This document shows positions 27,437 through 37,103 of a stretch of 64,000 nucleotides of DNA, in pieces. A program made the translations under genes and the position numbers. Source of the DNA: DATFDN01 sp963830565. GTDB taxonomy: Bacteria; Pseudomonadota; Alphaproteobacteria; Acetobacterales; Acetobacteraceae. The stretch is from assembly GCA_963830565.1 (NCBI GenBank), contig CAWHMO010000010.1:806001-870000 (forward strand), written 5' to 3'. Positions within the stretch are counted from its first letter, which is position 1. Each line of letters opens with the position of its first letter. The notes under the pieces were generated by a model. It did no database searches. It was not told the DNA's origin and was given only the letters and a program-made list of their open reading frames with translations.

Positions 27437-27960
27437 TGGGCACGCTCGGCAGCCTGGCTTCGGTATTCGCCCAGCTCTCGCTGGTCGCCTTCGGCGGCGG
27501 CAACTCCATCCTGCCGGAGATGCAGCGCCAGGTGGTTCAGGTCCATCCCTGGATGAGCGCGCAGGACTTCGCGGCTCTTTACGCGCTGGCACAGGCGGCG
27601 CCGGGGCCGAACATGCTGGTTTCGGCGCTGATCGGAATGCGGGTCGCCGGCATTCCCGGCGCCCTGGTCGCGACGGGAGCACTGTGCGCGCCGTCCTCGA
27701 CACTGACCTTCTTCTGCGCGAATGCATGGCATCGGCTGCGCGACCGGCCATGGCGGATGATGGTGCAGGCGGGGATCATGCCGGTCACCGCCGGGTTGGT
27801 CACCGCGGGCTCGGTGCTGCTGGTGCAGACCACCGCGCGCGACTGGCGCAGCGCTGCGCTGATTGCGGTCGCAACCACGCTGTTCCTGGGCACGCGCCTG
27901 CATCCGCTTCTGGTCCTGGGCGGCGCCGCACTGCTGGGAGCAACGGGGCTGCTGTCCTGA
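27436..27960 (+). CDS. Chromate transporter, C-terminal-type half (CHR family)
   Basis: A 174-residue partner of the preceding CHR protein. The duplicated signature reads SLVAFGGGNSILPEMQRQ near residues 14-31, and QAAPGPNMLVSALIGMRV near 53-70. The start ATG overlaps the TGA of the first half. Together the two genes supply both halves that are fused in long ChrA proteins. Inner-membrane location. The substrate in this organism may be sulfate, chromate or another anion. Confidence 0.85.
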   Translation: MGTLGSLASVFAQLSLVAFGGGNSILPEMQRQVVQVHPWMSAQDFAALYALAQAAPGPNMLVSALIGMRVAGIPGALVATGALCAPSSTLTFFCANAWHRLRDRPWRMMVQAGIMPVTAGLVTAGSVLLVQTTARDWRSAALIAVATTLFLGTRLHPLLVLGGAALLGATGLLS

Positions 27961-27969
27961 GCTGGATCC

Positions 27970-28323
27970 TCAGTGCAGCGGCAGAGCGGTCCGTACCGCG
28001 TGCATCAGCGCGTCGAGAGAGAACGGCTTGGGCAGGAACGGACGATCCCCGTCCCGCAGCTGCTCCATCCGGTCCGGGTCGCCCGACATCAGGATGACCG
28101 GAACCTGCGCCGCGTCGGCGCGCGCGACGACATCGGCGGCGTGCCCGCCCGGCAGCAAGCAATCGAGCAGCACGAGCTCGGATCGGCCCTGATCAAGGAT
28201 TGCCAAAGCTTCCCCGGCGCTCGCTCGACAGACGACCTCGTACTCATCGCCCAGGGCGGTGGCGATCGTCTCGGCGACAAGGGATTGATCTTCCACGATA
28301 AGAATGCGGCTATTTCGTGACAT
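27970..28323 (-). CDS. Stand-alone response regulator receiver protein
   Basis: A 117-residue receiver domain with no output domain. The start is ATG of MSRNSRILIVEDQSLV. Acidic pocket residues Glu/Asp in VEDQ, phospho-acceptor Asp in LVLLDCLLPGG (near residue 54), Thr/Ser in VILMSGD and Lys in FLPKPFS are all present. It could act as a phosphate sink or as a CheY-like effector. No kinase is adjacent. It converges on the chromate transporter genes, with 9 bases between stops. Confidence 0.82.
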   Translation of the reverse strand: MSRNSRILIVEDQSLVAETIATALGDEYEVVCRASAGEALAILDQGRSELVLLDCLLPGGHAADVVARADAAQVPVILMSGDPDRMEQLRDGDRPFLPKPFSLDALMHAVRTALPLH

Positions 28324-28465
28324 GGCCGTCAACCCTGTGCAGTCCAGCGCACTATAGTGGGAAATCGGCGGCAGCACAACACGCGAACTCCGCTGCACTG
28401 CACCAGTATGGGGGGGGTGGACCTCGCCCGTTCCCAGCCGAGGCAATCCTTGCCAGGATCGCGGC

Positions 28466-30097
28466 ATGGACCCGATCACCGTAGCCGTGCTGCAAAATCG
28501 GCTGAACGCCATCGCCGAGGAGATGGGGGAGGCGATGCTGCGCACCGCCTATTCCCAAATCCTCAACTCCTCCCGCGATTTCTCCATCGCGCTGATCGAC
28601 GCGCAGTGTCGGCTGGTGGCGCAGGCGGATCACATCCCGGTCCATGTCGGCGCCATGCCCTGGGCGGCGCGCGCCGTCTCCGAGGCATTCCCCGACCCAG
28701 AGGCGGGCGATGTCTATCTGATGAACGACCCATATCGGGGCGGCAGCCATTTGCCGGACCTGACCATCTGCGTGCCGGTGTTCGCAGCCGGCGGCCTCAT
28801 GTTCTGGTCGGTGGTGCGCGCCCATCACAGCGATATCGGCGGCAGCACGCATGGCGCCTACAACCCGGCGGCGACCGAGATTTTCCAGGAAGGGCTGCGC
28901 ATCCCGCCCATCCGGCTGACCGAGGGCGGCGTGCTGCGCGAGGACCTGCTGGCGATGCTGGCGCTGAACGTGCGCCATCCGCGCGACTTCCGCGGCGACC
29001 TCGCAGCGCAGATCGGCGCGGCGCGGCTGGGCGGGCAGCGACTGGGTGCGGTGATCGCCGAGCACGGCCGGACGATGCTGAGCGCCGCGATCGAAGCCAT
29101 GTTCGACGCGGCGGAACGCCGCGCCCGCGCGATCGTCGCATCCTGGACCGAGGGGGTCTATGCGGGAGAGGCCGCGCTCGACGACGACGGGTTCGGCCGC
29201 AGCGACATCCGCATACGTGCCCGCTGCACAGTGCGCGCGGGCGAGGTCACGGTGGACCTGACGGACTCGGACCCGCAGGCGAGGGGGTTCGTCAACTCCT
29301 CGCACGCCAACATGCAGTCGGCGGTGGCCATGGCCTTCGCCTTCCTGCTCGACCCGGACATGGCGCGGAACGAGGGCGCCTTCCGGCCGCTGCATGTGCG
29401 CGCACGACCCGGAACCATCGTCTGGGCCGAGGAGGGCGCGCCGGTGACGATGTGCACCAGCCACTGCGCGAACGAGATCATCGAGGCGGTGATCGTGGCA
29501 CTCGCCCCTGCTTGCCCGGAGCGTGCGATGGGCGGCTGGGGCCGACGATTGCGCATCGCGCTCACCGGGCGCGATCCGCGCAACGATCGGCGCTTCATCT
29601 GGCACATGTTCCAGGCCCGCCCCGGTGGCGGCGGGTCGGCGGCGGGGGATGGCTACTCGACAATCGGGGAATGGCACTCGGCTGGCGGCATCAAGTTCGG
29701 CAGCCTGGAGGTGGCAGAGAGCCGCTTCCCGCTGCTCTTCGAGACCCACGAGTACCGTCCCGGCTCAGCCGGCGACGGGCGCTTTCGCGGCGGGCTCGGG
29801 GGTGACATGCGGCTGCGTGTGGAGACTGTCGAGCCGGCGGTCGCCAACACCGCGGGCGAAGGGGTAGTGCATGGCGCACGCGGCATGCTGGGCGGGCGGG
29901 ACGGGGCGCCGCATGATTACACGCTGCTCGCCCCCGGCGCACCGCCGCGCAAGCTGCGCAGCAAGGAGGTCGGCATCGAGGTGCCGCCCGGCAGCGTGTT
30001 CCACGTCCTCTCCGGCGGTGGCGGAGGGTGGGGCGATGCGGCGGAGCGCGACCCCGAGGCGCGGCGGCGCGATGGCGCGCAGGAGATGACTGCGTGA
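28466..30097 (+). CDS. Hydantoinase B/oxoprolinase family protein
   Basis: A 543-residue HyuB-type subunit. The start ITVAVLQNRLNAIAEEMG and the early block DFSIALIDAQCRLVAQADH are typical, followed by DVYLMNDPYRGGSHLPD and HHSDIGGSTHG, which carry the conserved metal-binding Asp/His residues. ATP-dependent members open hydantoins, 5-oxoproline or acetophenone-related compounds. The GTG of the HyuA gene overlaps its stop (GTGA), giving B-A order in one operon. Substrate unknown. Confidence 0.9.
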   Translation: MDPITVAVLQNRLNAIAEEMGEAMLRTAYSQILNSSRDFSIALIDAQCRLVAQADHIPVHVGAMPWAARAVSEAFPDPEAGDVYLMNDPYRGGSHLPDLTICVPVFAAGGLMFWSVVRAHHSDIGGSTHGAYNPAATEIFQEGLRIPPIRLTEGGVLREDLLAMLALNVRHPRDFRGDLAAQIGAARLGGQRLGAVIAEHGRTMLSAAIEAMFDAAERRARAIVASWTEGVYAGEAALDDDGFGRSDIRIRARCTVRAGEVTVDLTDSDPQARGFVNSSHANMQSAVAMAFAFLLDPDMARNEGAFRPLHVRARPGTIVWAEEGAPVTMCTSHCANEIIEAVIVALAPACPERAMGGWGRRLRIALTGRDPRNDRRFIWHMFQARPGGGGSAAGDGYSTIGEWHSAGGIKFGSLEVAESRFPLLFETHEYRPGSAGDGRFRGGLGGDMRLRVETVEPAVANTAGEGVVHGARGMLGGRDGAPHDYTLLAPGAPPRKLRSKEVGIEVPPGSVFHVLSGGGGGWGDAAERDPEARRRDGAQEMTA

Positions 30098-32163
30098 GCG
30101 TTACCATTGGCATCGATGTCGGCGGCACCTTCACCGACATCGTGGTCAGCGCGCCGGATGGCCGGCTCACTATCGCCAAGGCGGCGACCACGCCCGCCGA
30201 TCAAACAGACGGTGTGGCGGAGGGCATTGCGCTCGCCGCCGACGCGCTCGGTCTGACCACGGCCGCGCTGCTGGAGCGGACCGGGCGCATCGTTCACGGC
30301 ACCACGGTCGCGACCAACGCGCTGCTGGAGGACAAGGCGGCGAAGGTCGGCATGCTGACCACGGCCGGGCATCGCGACGTCATCGAGATGCGCGAAGGGC
30401 TGAAGCCCGAGCGCTACAATCTACGCATGACGCCCCCCGCGCCGCTCGTGCCACGCCGCCTCCGGCTTGGCGTGACCGAGCGCATCCGCGCCGACGGGCG
30501 AATCGAGATGCCGCTCGATCCCGCCTCGCTGGACGCGGCCCTGGACCGGCTGGCGGCCGAGCAGGTGGAGGCGGTGGCGGTCTGCTTCCTGCACGCCTGG
30601 GCCAATCCGGCGCATGAGCGCGCGGCCGCGGCGGCGGCGCGCGCGCGCCTGCCCGGCGCATACGTGAGCGCCTCGGCCGATGTGCTGCCGCAGATCAAGG
30701 AGTTCGAGCGGTTCTCGACCACCGTCGCCAATGCGGCGGTCGGCCCGGTGATCGCGAAATACCTGCACAGGCTGACCACCCGGCTGGCCGCGGCGGGGTA
30801 CAACGGAGCCTTGTACGTGATCCTCTCGCATGGCGGGGTCGCCTCGGCGGAGGAGGCGGCGCGGCTCGCCGCCGGCACCGCGCTGTCAGGACCGGCGGGC
30901 GGGGTCGCGGCGGCGGTCGCGTTGGCGCGACAGGGCGCAACGCGCGACCTCATCACCTTCGACATGGGAGGAACCAGCACCGACATCGCCTTGGTCCAGG
31001 ACGGCCAGCCATCGCTGTCTTCCGGCCGGCAGGTGGCCGAGGCGCGCATCGCGCTTCCGGCGCTGGATATCGTGACGCTCGGGGCAGGCGGCGGCAGCGT
31101 GGCGCGGCTCGACCGCGCCGGACTGCTGCAGGTGGGGCCGGAGAGCGCCGGCGCCGACCCCGGCCCGGCCGGCTACGGTCTGGGCGGCGAGCAGGCGACC
31201 GTGACCGACGCCAACCTGGTGCTGGGCCTGCTGGACCCGGCGCGTTTCCTGGGCGGGCGCCGCAGTCTCGATCGGTCGGCAGCCGAGGCGGCGGTAGCGC
31301 GGATCGGCGGTGCGCTGGGGCTCTCGACCGAAGCGGCGGCGGCCGGGATCGTGCGGCTGGTCAATGCGCGCATGGCCGACGGCGTGCGGATCGCGACCGT
31401 GCGGCGCGGGGTCGATCCGCGCCGACACGCGATCCTTGCCTTCGGCGGCGCGGCGGGCCTGCACATCGCTGCCGTTGCGGCCGAACTCGGCGTGCGCCGT
31501 GTTACCGTGCCGCTGGCCGCCTCGGTCCTGTCAGCCTGGGGGATGCTGAACACCGATCTTCGCGTCGAGCTGGCGCGCAGCCTGAAGCAGACCGGCGGCC
31601 TCGACATCGCCGCATTGCGCGCCGCGTTCGAGGCCATGGAGGCAGAGGGCCGAGCTCGCCTGCCGCATTTCGACGGCGCCGTGGTGCTGCGCCGGTCCGC
31701 CGACATGCGCTACGGCGAGCAGGTGTTCGAGGTGACGGTGGACCTGGACCGAATAGATCTGGCGACGCCGGATGCGGCGCTGGCGGTGATCGAGGCTTTC
31801 CACGCTCGCCACGCCGCGCTCTACACTTATGCCATGCGCGACCAGGATCCGATCCTGGTCAGCGCGCGCCTGTCCGTGATCGGCCGGCTTGCGTCCGATC
31901 CCTCCCGCAACCGCCTCTTTGTGCGGGAGGGGGCCGGGACGGGGGTTCATGCGAACGGGCGGCGGCGTGCCTGGCTGGGCCGCGCGTGGTCCGATCTCGC
32001 CGTGTTCGACTTCACCGCGCTGGCGCCCGCTCAGGCGCTGCAAGGGCCGGCGATCGTGGAATCGGAGACGACGACAGTGCTGCTGCGCGCCGGCGACACG
32101 GGCCGGTTCGACGCGCGGGGCTGGCTGGAGATCGAGGTGGGCGACAGCGCGGCCCTGGCGTAA
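30094..32163 (+). CDS. Hydantoinase/oxoprolinase family protein, A subunit
   Basis: A 689-residue HyuA-type ATP-dependent subunit. The start is GTG at 30094, overlapping the B-subunit TGA. The N-terminal actin-like ATPase motif is TIGIDVGGTFTDIVV, the second phosphate motif is ITFDMGGTSTDIALV (near residues 285-300), and the family block AGADPGPAGYG follows. The C-terminal region after about 500 is the HydA_N/C-type accessory domain. Works with the B subunit in hydrolysing a cyclic amide or related bond at the cost of ATP. The cheR gene ends 38 bases downstream on the other strand. Confidence 0.9.
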   Translation: MSVTIGIDVGGTFTDIVVSAPDGRLTIAKAATTPADQTDGVAEGIALAADALGLTTAALLERTGRIVHGTTVATNALLEDKAAKVGMLTTAGHRDVIEMREGLKPERYNLRMTPPAPLVPRRLRLGVTERIRADGRIEMPLDPASLDAALDRLAAEQVEAVAVCFLHAWANPAHERAAAAAARARLPGAYVSASADVLPQIKEFERFSTTVANAAVGPVIAKYLHRLTTRLAAAGYNGALYVILSHGGVASAEEAARLAAGTALSGPAGGVAAAVALARQGATRDLITFDMGGTSTDIALVQDGQPSLSSGRQVAEARIALPALDIVTLGAGGGSVARLDRAGLLQVGPESAGADPGPAGYGLGGEQATVTDANLVLGLLDPARFLGGRRSLDRSAAEAAVARIGGALGLSTEAAAAGIVRLVNARMADGVRIATVRRGVDPRRHAILAFGGAAGLHIAAVAAELGVRRVTVPLAASVLSAWGMLNTDLRVELARSLKQTGGLDIAALRAAFEAMEAEGRARLPHFDGAVVLRRSADMRYGEQVFEVTVDLDRIDLATPDAALAVIEAFHARHAALYTYAMRDQDPILVSARLSVIGRLASDPSRNRLFVREGAGTGVHANGRRRAWLGRAWSDLAVFDFTALAPAQALQGPAIVESETTTVLLRAGDTGRFDARGWLEIEVGDSAALA

Positions 32164-32200
32164 ACGCCGCGATCCTCGGCAAGCGGCACGAAGCGGGTCG

Positions 32201-32959
32201 TCACGCCCAGCACCGTCTCGGCCCCCCCAGATAGAGCAGCCCGTCCTCGGGCATCTGGCGCGCGATCGCCTCTAGCACGCGAACCTTCGTGGGCTGGTCA
32301 AAATAGATCAGCACGTTGCGGCAGAACACGATGTCGAAGCGGCCGAGCGGGACGGGGTCGGCGAGCAGGTTCCATTCGCGGAACCGGACCATCTCGCGCA
32401 ATGGCTCGGCGACGCGCCACTGGCCGTTTTCCTTACGGAAATGTTTGATCAGGAGCTGGACCGGCAGGCCGCGCTGCACCTCGAACTGGGTATAGAGCCC
32501 CTCGCGGGCACGGGCGAGCTGGTCGCGGGCGATGTCGGTGCCGACGATCTCGACCCGTCGGTTGGCCCCGAGCTCCACCGCGATCATCGCCAGCGAGTAG
32601 GCCTCCTGGCCCGACGAGGCAGCGGCGGACCAGATGCGGATGGGGGTTCCGGGCGGGCGTGCGAGCAGCAGGCGCGGCAGCGCCTTGGCGCGGACATGCG
32701 CGAACGGCTTGTCGTCGCGGAAGAAGAAGCTTTCGTTGGTGGTCATCGCCTCGACCACCTCGCGGATCAGCGGCTCGGCCGCTGAGGAAGTCAGACGCTG
32801 GGCGAGTTCGGCGATGCCGCGCAGCCCCTCGCGCCGGAGGATCGGGGCGAGACGGGTTTCGAGCAGATAAAGCTTGTCCGGACCGATCGCCAGGCCCGAG
32901 CGCGATCGCAGCAGGTCGGCCAGGGTCTGGAAGGCGCCGTCAGCCAGCGCCGCGCTCAT
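32201..32959 (-). CDS. cheR: Chemotaxis protein methyltransferase CheR, C-terminus probably frameshifted
   Basis: SAM-dependent methyltransferase of chemoreceptor glutamates. The 252-residue frame has the N-terminal helical domain, ESFFFRDDKPF (about 78-88), SAM motif IWSAAASSGQEAYSLAM (about 112-128) and DIVFCRNVLIYFD (about 213-225). The ending LYLGGPRRCWA departs from the family, which continues LGGAETVLG...RGVYA. One more G in the run at 32222-32228 would restore AETVLGVTTRFVPLAEDRGVYA. So a one-base deletion in a homopolymer is likely. The start overlaps the cheB stop (ATGA). Confidence 0.85.
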   Translation of the reverse strand: MSAALADGAFQTLADLLRSRSGLAIGPDKLYLLETRLAPILRREGLRGIAELAQRLTSSAAEPLIREVVEAMTTNESFFFRDDKPFAHVRAKALPRLLLARPPGTPIRIWSAAASSGQEAYSLAMIAVELGANRRVEIVGTDIARDQLARAREGLYTQFEVQRGLPVQLLIKHFRKENGQWRVAEPLREMVRFREWNLLADPVPLGRFDIVFCRNVLIYFDQPTKVRVLEAIARQMPEDGLLYLGGPRRCWA

Positions 32960-34038
32960 GGTCGTGCTACCAGCAGCACTTCGAGCAGACGCGGCGCGAT
33001 CGCGTTCAGCGGCAGTATGGCGTTGCAGAGGCCAGCCTGCGCGATGGCGCCGGGCATTCCCCAGACCACGCTGCTCGCTTCGTCCTGAGCGATGGCGGCT
33101 CCGCCAGCCTCGATCACGCGGCGCGTTCCGTCCAGCCCGTCGCAGCCCATGCCGGTAAGCATGGTCACGAGTACGCGCCCGTCGAACGCCGCCGCCGCAC
33201 TCTCCAGCATCGGGTTCACGGAGGGGCGGCAGAAATTGACCGCCGGCGCGCTGGATAGCCGCGCGCGCGCCCCGGTGGCGGCACGCTCGATCAGCAGGTG
33301 CCGATCTCCCGGCGCGAGGTAGATGCGCCCGGGAAGCAGCGCCTCCCCGTCCTTGGCCTCCGCGCAAGGCAGGCCGCCGGCGCGGGTGATGTGCTCGGCC
33401 AGGATCGGCGTGAAGGCGGCGGGCATGTGCTGCGTCAGCACCACCGGTACCGGCACCGCGCGTCCGAGCGCGGCGAACAAGGCAAGTAGGGCCTGGGGGC
33501 CGCCCGTGGAGCTGCCGATCGCGAGCAGGCGCGGCGTCGCGAGCGGTCCGGGGCGCTGGCGTGAGGGCGGGGCGGCGGCCATGGCACCGGACGGGCGCCG
33601 ATGGCGGGGGGCGAGCGCCTTCACCTTCCCCAGCAGCTCGCGACGGAACAGCTCGGCGGTCTGACCGGCGATGGCGCTCGGCTTGGCCACGTAGTCCGCG
33701 GCACCGAGCCGCAGCGCCCGGAGCGTGACCTCGGCGCCGCGGGTGGTGAGGGTGGACGCCATCACGACGCGCAGCCGTGGGGCGACGCGTAGCAGTAGCG
33801 GCAGTGCCGTCAGCCCGTCCATCACCGGCATCTCGATATCGAGCACCAGCACGTCGATGGACTGGCGCCGCAGCTCGGCCAGAGCCTGTGCCCCGTCGGC
33901 GACGCGGGCTACCACACGTACAGCGGTGTCCCCCTCCAGCGCGCGCGCGATCGCCGCGCGCATGACGACGGAATTGTCGCACACCATGACCCGGGCGGCG
34001 TCCAGAGCCAGGAGACGCGGCGACGATGCCGGGATCAT
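32956..34038 (-). CDS. cheB: Chemotaxis response regulator protein-glutamate methylesterase CheB
   Basis: A 360-residue CheB. N-terminal receiver: Asp in VMVCDNS and phospho-acceptor in VLVLDIEMPVMDG. Linker, then methylesterase domain with the catalytic Ser in LAIGSSTGGPQAL, His in LTQHMPAAFTP and Asp in TGMGCDGLDG. It removes methyl groups from, or deamidates, receptor glutamines. The start is taken at MIPASSPRLL, four bases after the cheY stop, rather than 17 codons upstream inside cheY. Coupled to cheR. Confidence 0.92.
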   Translation of the reverse strand: MIPASSPRLLALDAARVMVCDNSVVMRAAIARALEGDTAVRVVARVADGAQALAELRRQSIDVLVLDIEMPVMDGLTALPLLLRVAPRLRVVMASTLTTRGAEVTLRALRLGAADYVAKPSAIAGQTAELFRRELLGKVKALAPRHRRPSGAMAAAPPSRQRPGPLATPRLLAIGSSTGGPQALLALFAALGRAVPVPVVLTQHMPAAFTPILAEHITRAGGLPCAEAKDGEALLPGRIYLAPGDRHLLIERAATGARARLSSAPAVNFCRPSVNPMLESAAAAFDGRVLVTMLTGMGCDGLDGTRRVIEAGGAAIAQDEASSVVWGMPGAIAQAGLCNAILPLNAIAPRLLEVLLVARP

Positions 34039-34042
34039 CGGA

Positions 34043-34408
34043 TCAATCCAGCCCAACCTGCGCGAGCTTGCCAAGCAGGATCTCGGCATCGAACGGCTTC
34101 ATGATGTATTCCTGCGCGCCGGCCTTGATGGCCTGGGTGATGAAGGCCAGATCATTCTCGGTGGTGCAGAACACGACGGCGGGATCGTCGGGGCCGAACT
34201 CCGCGCGCAGCGCGCGCAGGAACTCGATGCCATCCATCACCGGCATGTTCCAGTCGAGCAGCACGCAATGGGGCAACGCGGCGCGGCACGCGTCGAGCGC
34301 GCGCGCGCCGTCCTCGGCTTCGGTCACGGCGTAGCCGCCGGACTCCAGGATGCGCCGCGCCAGCTTGCGCACCACCCGGCTGTCATCGACGACGAGGCAG
34401 GTACGCAC
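34043..34408 (-). CDS. cheY: Chemotaxis response regulator CheY
   Basis: A 121-residue single receiver. Acidic pair in VVDDSRVVRK, phospho-acceptor Asp in VLLDWNMPVMDG (near residue 52), Thr in VVFCTTEND and Lys in YIMKPFDAEI. Such CheY proteins diffuse to the flagellar motor switch or another output. It lies between cheW (4-base gap) and cheB (4-base gap) in the che operon. Confidence 0.9.
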   Translation of the reverse strand: MRTCLVVDDSRVVRKLARRILESGGYAVTEAEDGARALDACRAALPHCVLLDWNMPVMDGIEFLRALRAEFGPDDPAVVFCTTENDLAFITQAIKAGAQEYIMKPFDAEILLGKLAQVGLD

Positions 34409-34412
34409 CGCC

Positions 34413-34892
34413 TCAGACCGGCTCGACCCGCACCGCGATCAGCCGCGCGACGTCCAGCACGACCAGCAGCCTGCCCTCAAGGCGATAGATTCCGTTGCTG
34501 CACGCCGCCCAGGTCGGCGGCAGCGTCGGCGGGTTCCGCTCGAACGCCTCGGCCGAAAGGCTCATGACCTCACGCACCTGATCGACCAGAAGAGCATAGA
34601 GCTCACCGCCCTGCTCCGTGACCACGGACATGCTGAAGCCTCCCGGCGAAGCTGCCGGCAGGCGCAGCCGTCGGCGCAGGTCGATCGCGGTGACGATCCT
34701 TCCACGTAGATTGAGGCTGCCCGCCACCTCTGGCGGGGCCAGGGGAATGCGGGTGATCGCCTGCTGCGAGAGGATGTCGCGGACCCCCAGCACCGGCACT
34801 CCGCAGAGCTGCTCGGCGATGGTCAGGGTCACGTATTGGCGTTCCTCGTTCCCAGGGACGCCCGCATTGCGATCGAGCAGGGTGGCGCTCAT
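34413..34892 (-). CDS. cheW: Chemotaxis coupling protein CheW
   Basis: A 159-residue CheW adaptor. It begins with the ATG of MSATLLDRNAG, overlapping the cheA stop (ATGA). The SH3-like CheW fold starts at RQYVTLTIAEQLCGVPVLGV, includes GSLNLRGRIVTAIDLRRRL (about 60-78) and ends GRLLVVLDVARLI. It links the CheA kinase to receptors. No receptor gene is present in the window. Confidence 0.91.
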   Translation of the reverse strand: MSATLLDRNAGVPGNEERQYVTLTIAEQLCGVPVLGVRDILSQQAITRIPLAPPEVAGSLNLRGRIVTAIDLRRRLRLPAASPGGFSMSVVTEQGGELYALLVDQVREVMSLSAEAFERNPPTLPPTWAACSNGIYRLEGRLLVVLDVARLIAVRVEPV

Positions 34893-37037
34893 GCGCACGG
34901 CTCCGATCGGCGGCAAGCTGAGCGCGCAGCGGCGGGCAACCGGGCCAGCCAATACGCCGTGTCGATCACGTCCAGGGCCTGTCCGCCGATCACCGCCGTG
35001 CCGAGCAGACCGGGGCGCGTCGCCGACAATTCGATGTCCAGCCGGTCCTCCACCACGTCCACGATCTCGTCCACCATCAGGCCCGCGCTACGCTCCCCAT
35101 CGGCGAAGACCAGCACCGGCTGGTGCGGCGAGGAGGGCACATCGACTGGCAGGTCGGAGAGGGCCAGGAGGGGCATCAGCCGGCCGCGATACTGCACGAC
35201 GGGCGAACTGGCCAAGACCTCGATCCGCTCGCGCGGGATCTGCTCCAGGCGCGCCACCAGGCCGAGCGGCACCGCCATCGGGCGCGTGCCGCCGGCGCGG
35301 AACAGCAGCATCGGCGTGCGCGTGCCCGAAGCCTTGCCTTCGCTGGCCACGGCGGCTTCGCGCCGGCTGTCTCCGCCAGCGCCGATCCCGGCTGCCCGCG
35401 CGAGGCCGTTGGGGTCGAGGATCATGATCACCGACCCGTCGCCGAGGATCGTGTTGCCGCTGAACACGGTGACCTGACGCAGCATCGGCGCCACCGGCTT
35501 GACCACGATCTCCTCGATATCGAACACGCGGTCCACGATGATGCCGAGAAGACTGGAGCCGATCTGCGCTACGACGATGATCCCGGCCTCGCCCGATCCA
35601 TCCAGCTCCAGCAGCTCGGCGAGGTTCACCAGCGGCAGCAGCCGGTCGCGCAAACGCAGCACGGGCGTTTCGTTAATCCGCTCGATCACGCTCTCGGCTC
35701 CCGCCTCCCCGGGCCGGCCGGCACGGACCAGCTCCATCACGCTGATCTGCGGGATGGCGAACCGCTCGGTGCCCGCCTGCACGACCAGCGCCGAGACGAT
35801 CGCCAAAGTGAGCGGGATCTTGATGGTGAACGTGGTACCGTGTCCGGGCAGGCTCGTCAGGTCGATCGTGCCGCCGATCCGCTCGATGTTGGTCTTCACC
35901 ACGTCCATCCCGACGCCGCGGCCGGAGACCGCGGTGACCTCGGTCGCGGTCGAGAATCCGGCATCGAAGATGAAGCGTTGAATCTGCGTCTCGGTCATCG
36001 CGGCCAGCTCGGCCTCGGTCGCGAGGCCCTGCGCGAGGGCCTTGGCGCGAATCCGCTCGACCGGCAGCCCGCGTCCGTCGTCGGCGACCTCGATGATGAT
36101 GTGGCCGCCTTCGTGGAAGGCGTTGAGCGTGATCCGTCCGGTCTCGAGCTTGCCGGCCGCGCGCCGTTCGGCCGGCGGCTCCAACCCGTGGTCGGCGGAG
36201 TTCCGCAGCATATGGGTCAGCGGGTCCTTGATCAGGTCCAGCACCTGGCGGTCGAGCTCGGTGTCGGCACCGAGCATCGTCAGCTCCATCGGCTTGCCGA
36301 GATCGCGCGCGAGGTCGCGCACCAGGCGAGGCAGCTTGTTCCAGGCATTCCCGATCGGCTGCATCCGCGTCTTCATCACCCCTTCCTGCAGGTCCGAGGT
36401 GACGTGCGACAGCCGCTGCAGCGGCGCGGTGAACGCGCTGTCCTGGCAAGCACGGGCAAGCTGCAGCAGTTGATTGCGGGTCAGCACCAATTCGCTCACC
36501 AAAGTCATGAGGTCGTCGAGCACGTCCACCGTGACGCGGATCGTCTGCCCGCCAGCGGCATCGCTCCCCTGCTGGCGGGACTCAGGCAGCCGAGACGGCG
36601 CACCAGCCCTGGCCGGCTCGGTCGCGCCCGGTTCGCCCAGGGACGGAGAGGCCGGCGCCCGGCCCTCCGCGATCGTGTTGAGAGCCGCAATAAGCTCGTC
36701 ATCGTCACCCGACGGCTCGGCACCTGCAGTACCCGAGACTGCTCAGGATCGCCCGCACGCCGTCGAGGGCCGCCAGCACCAGGCTCACGATCTCGGGGCT
36801 GGCGCCCAGCTTGCCGTCACGCAGCCGGCCGAGCACGTTCTCGGCGGCGTGGGCCAGCCGCTCCAGTCGCGGCAGGCCGAGGAAGCCACAAGTGCCCTTG
36901 ATGGTGTGCACTAGGCGAAAGATTTGCGACAGGGTTGCGGCGTCATCGGGGGTACGCTCCAGCCGCAGGAGCGCCGCGTCCAGCTCGGCCAGGCTCTCGT
37001 TCGCCTCCGTCAGGAAGTCCGCGAGCAGTTCGTCCAT
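34889..37037 (-). pseudogene. cheA: Chemotaxis histidine kinase CheA with one frameshift in the linker
   Basis: CheA with P1 HPt (residues 1-105, phospho-His in RLVHTIKGTCGF), then a one-base insertion at about 36729-36732 in the linker. The next frame carries P3 dimerisation, the HATPase (N box MLRNSADHGLEPP, GRGVGMDVVK), a P5 CheW-like domain and a second CheW-like domain at the C-terminus. There is no recognisable P2. Read through, the protein would be about 715 residues. Without correction the HPt stops at 110 residues and the kinase lacks a start. It phosphorylates CheY and CheB. Upstream is a ChpT-like gene, downstream cheW. Confidence 0.87.
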
Positions 37038-37103
37038 TGTGGCTTCGGCCCCAGGTTCGATCCGCTGCCGAATCTGGGCCCGATGGGCGAAGAAAGCGTT
37101 AAG

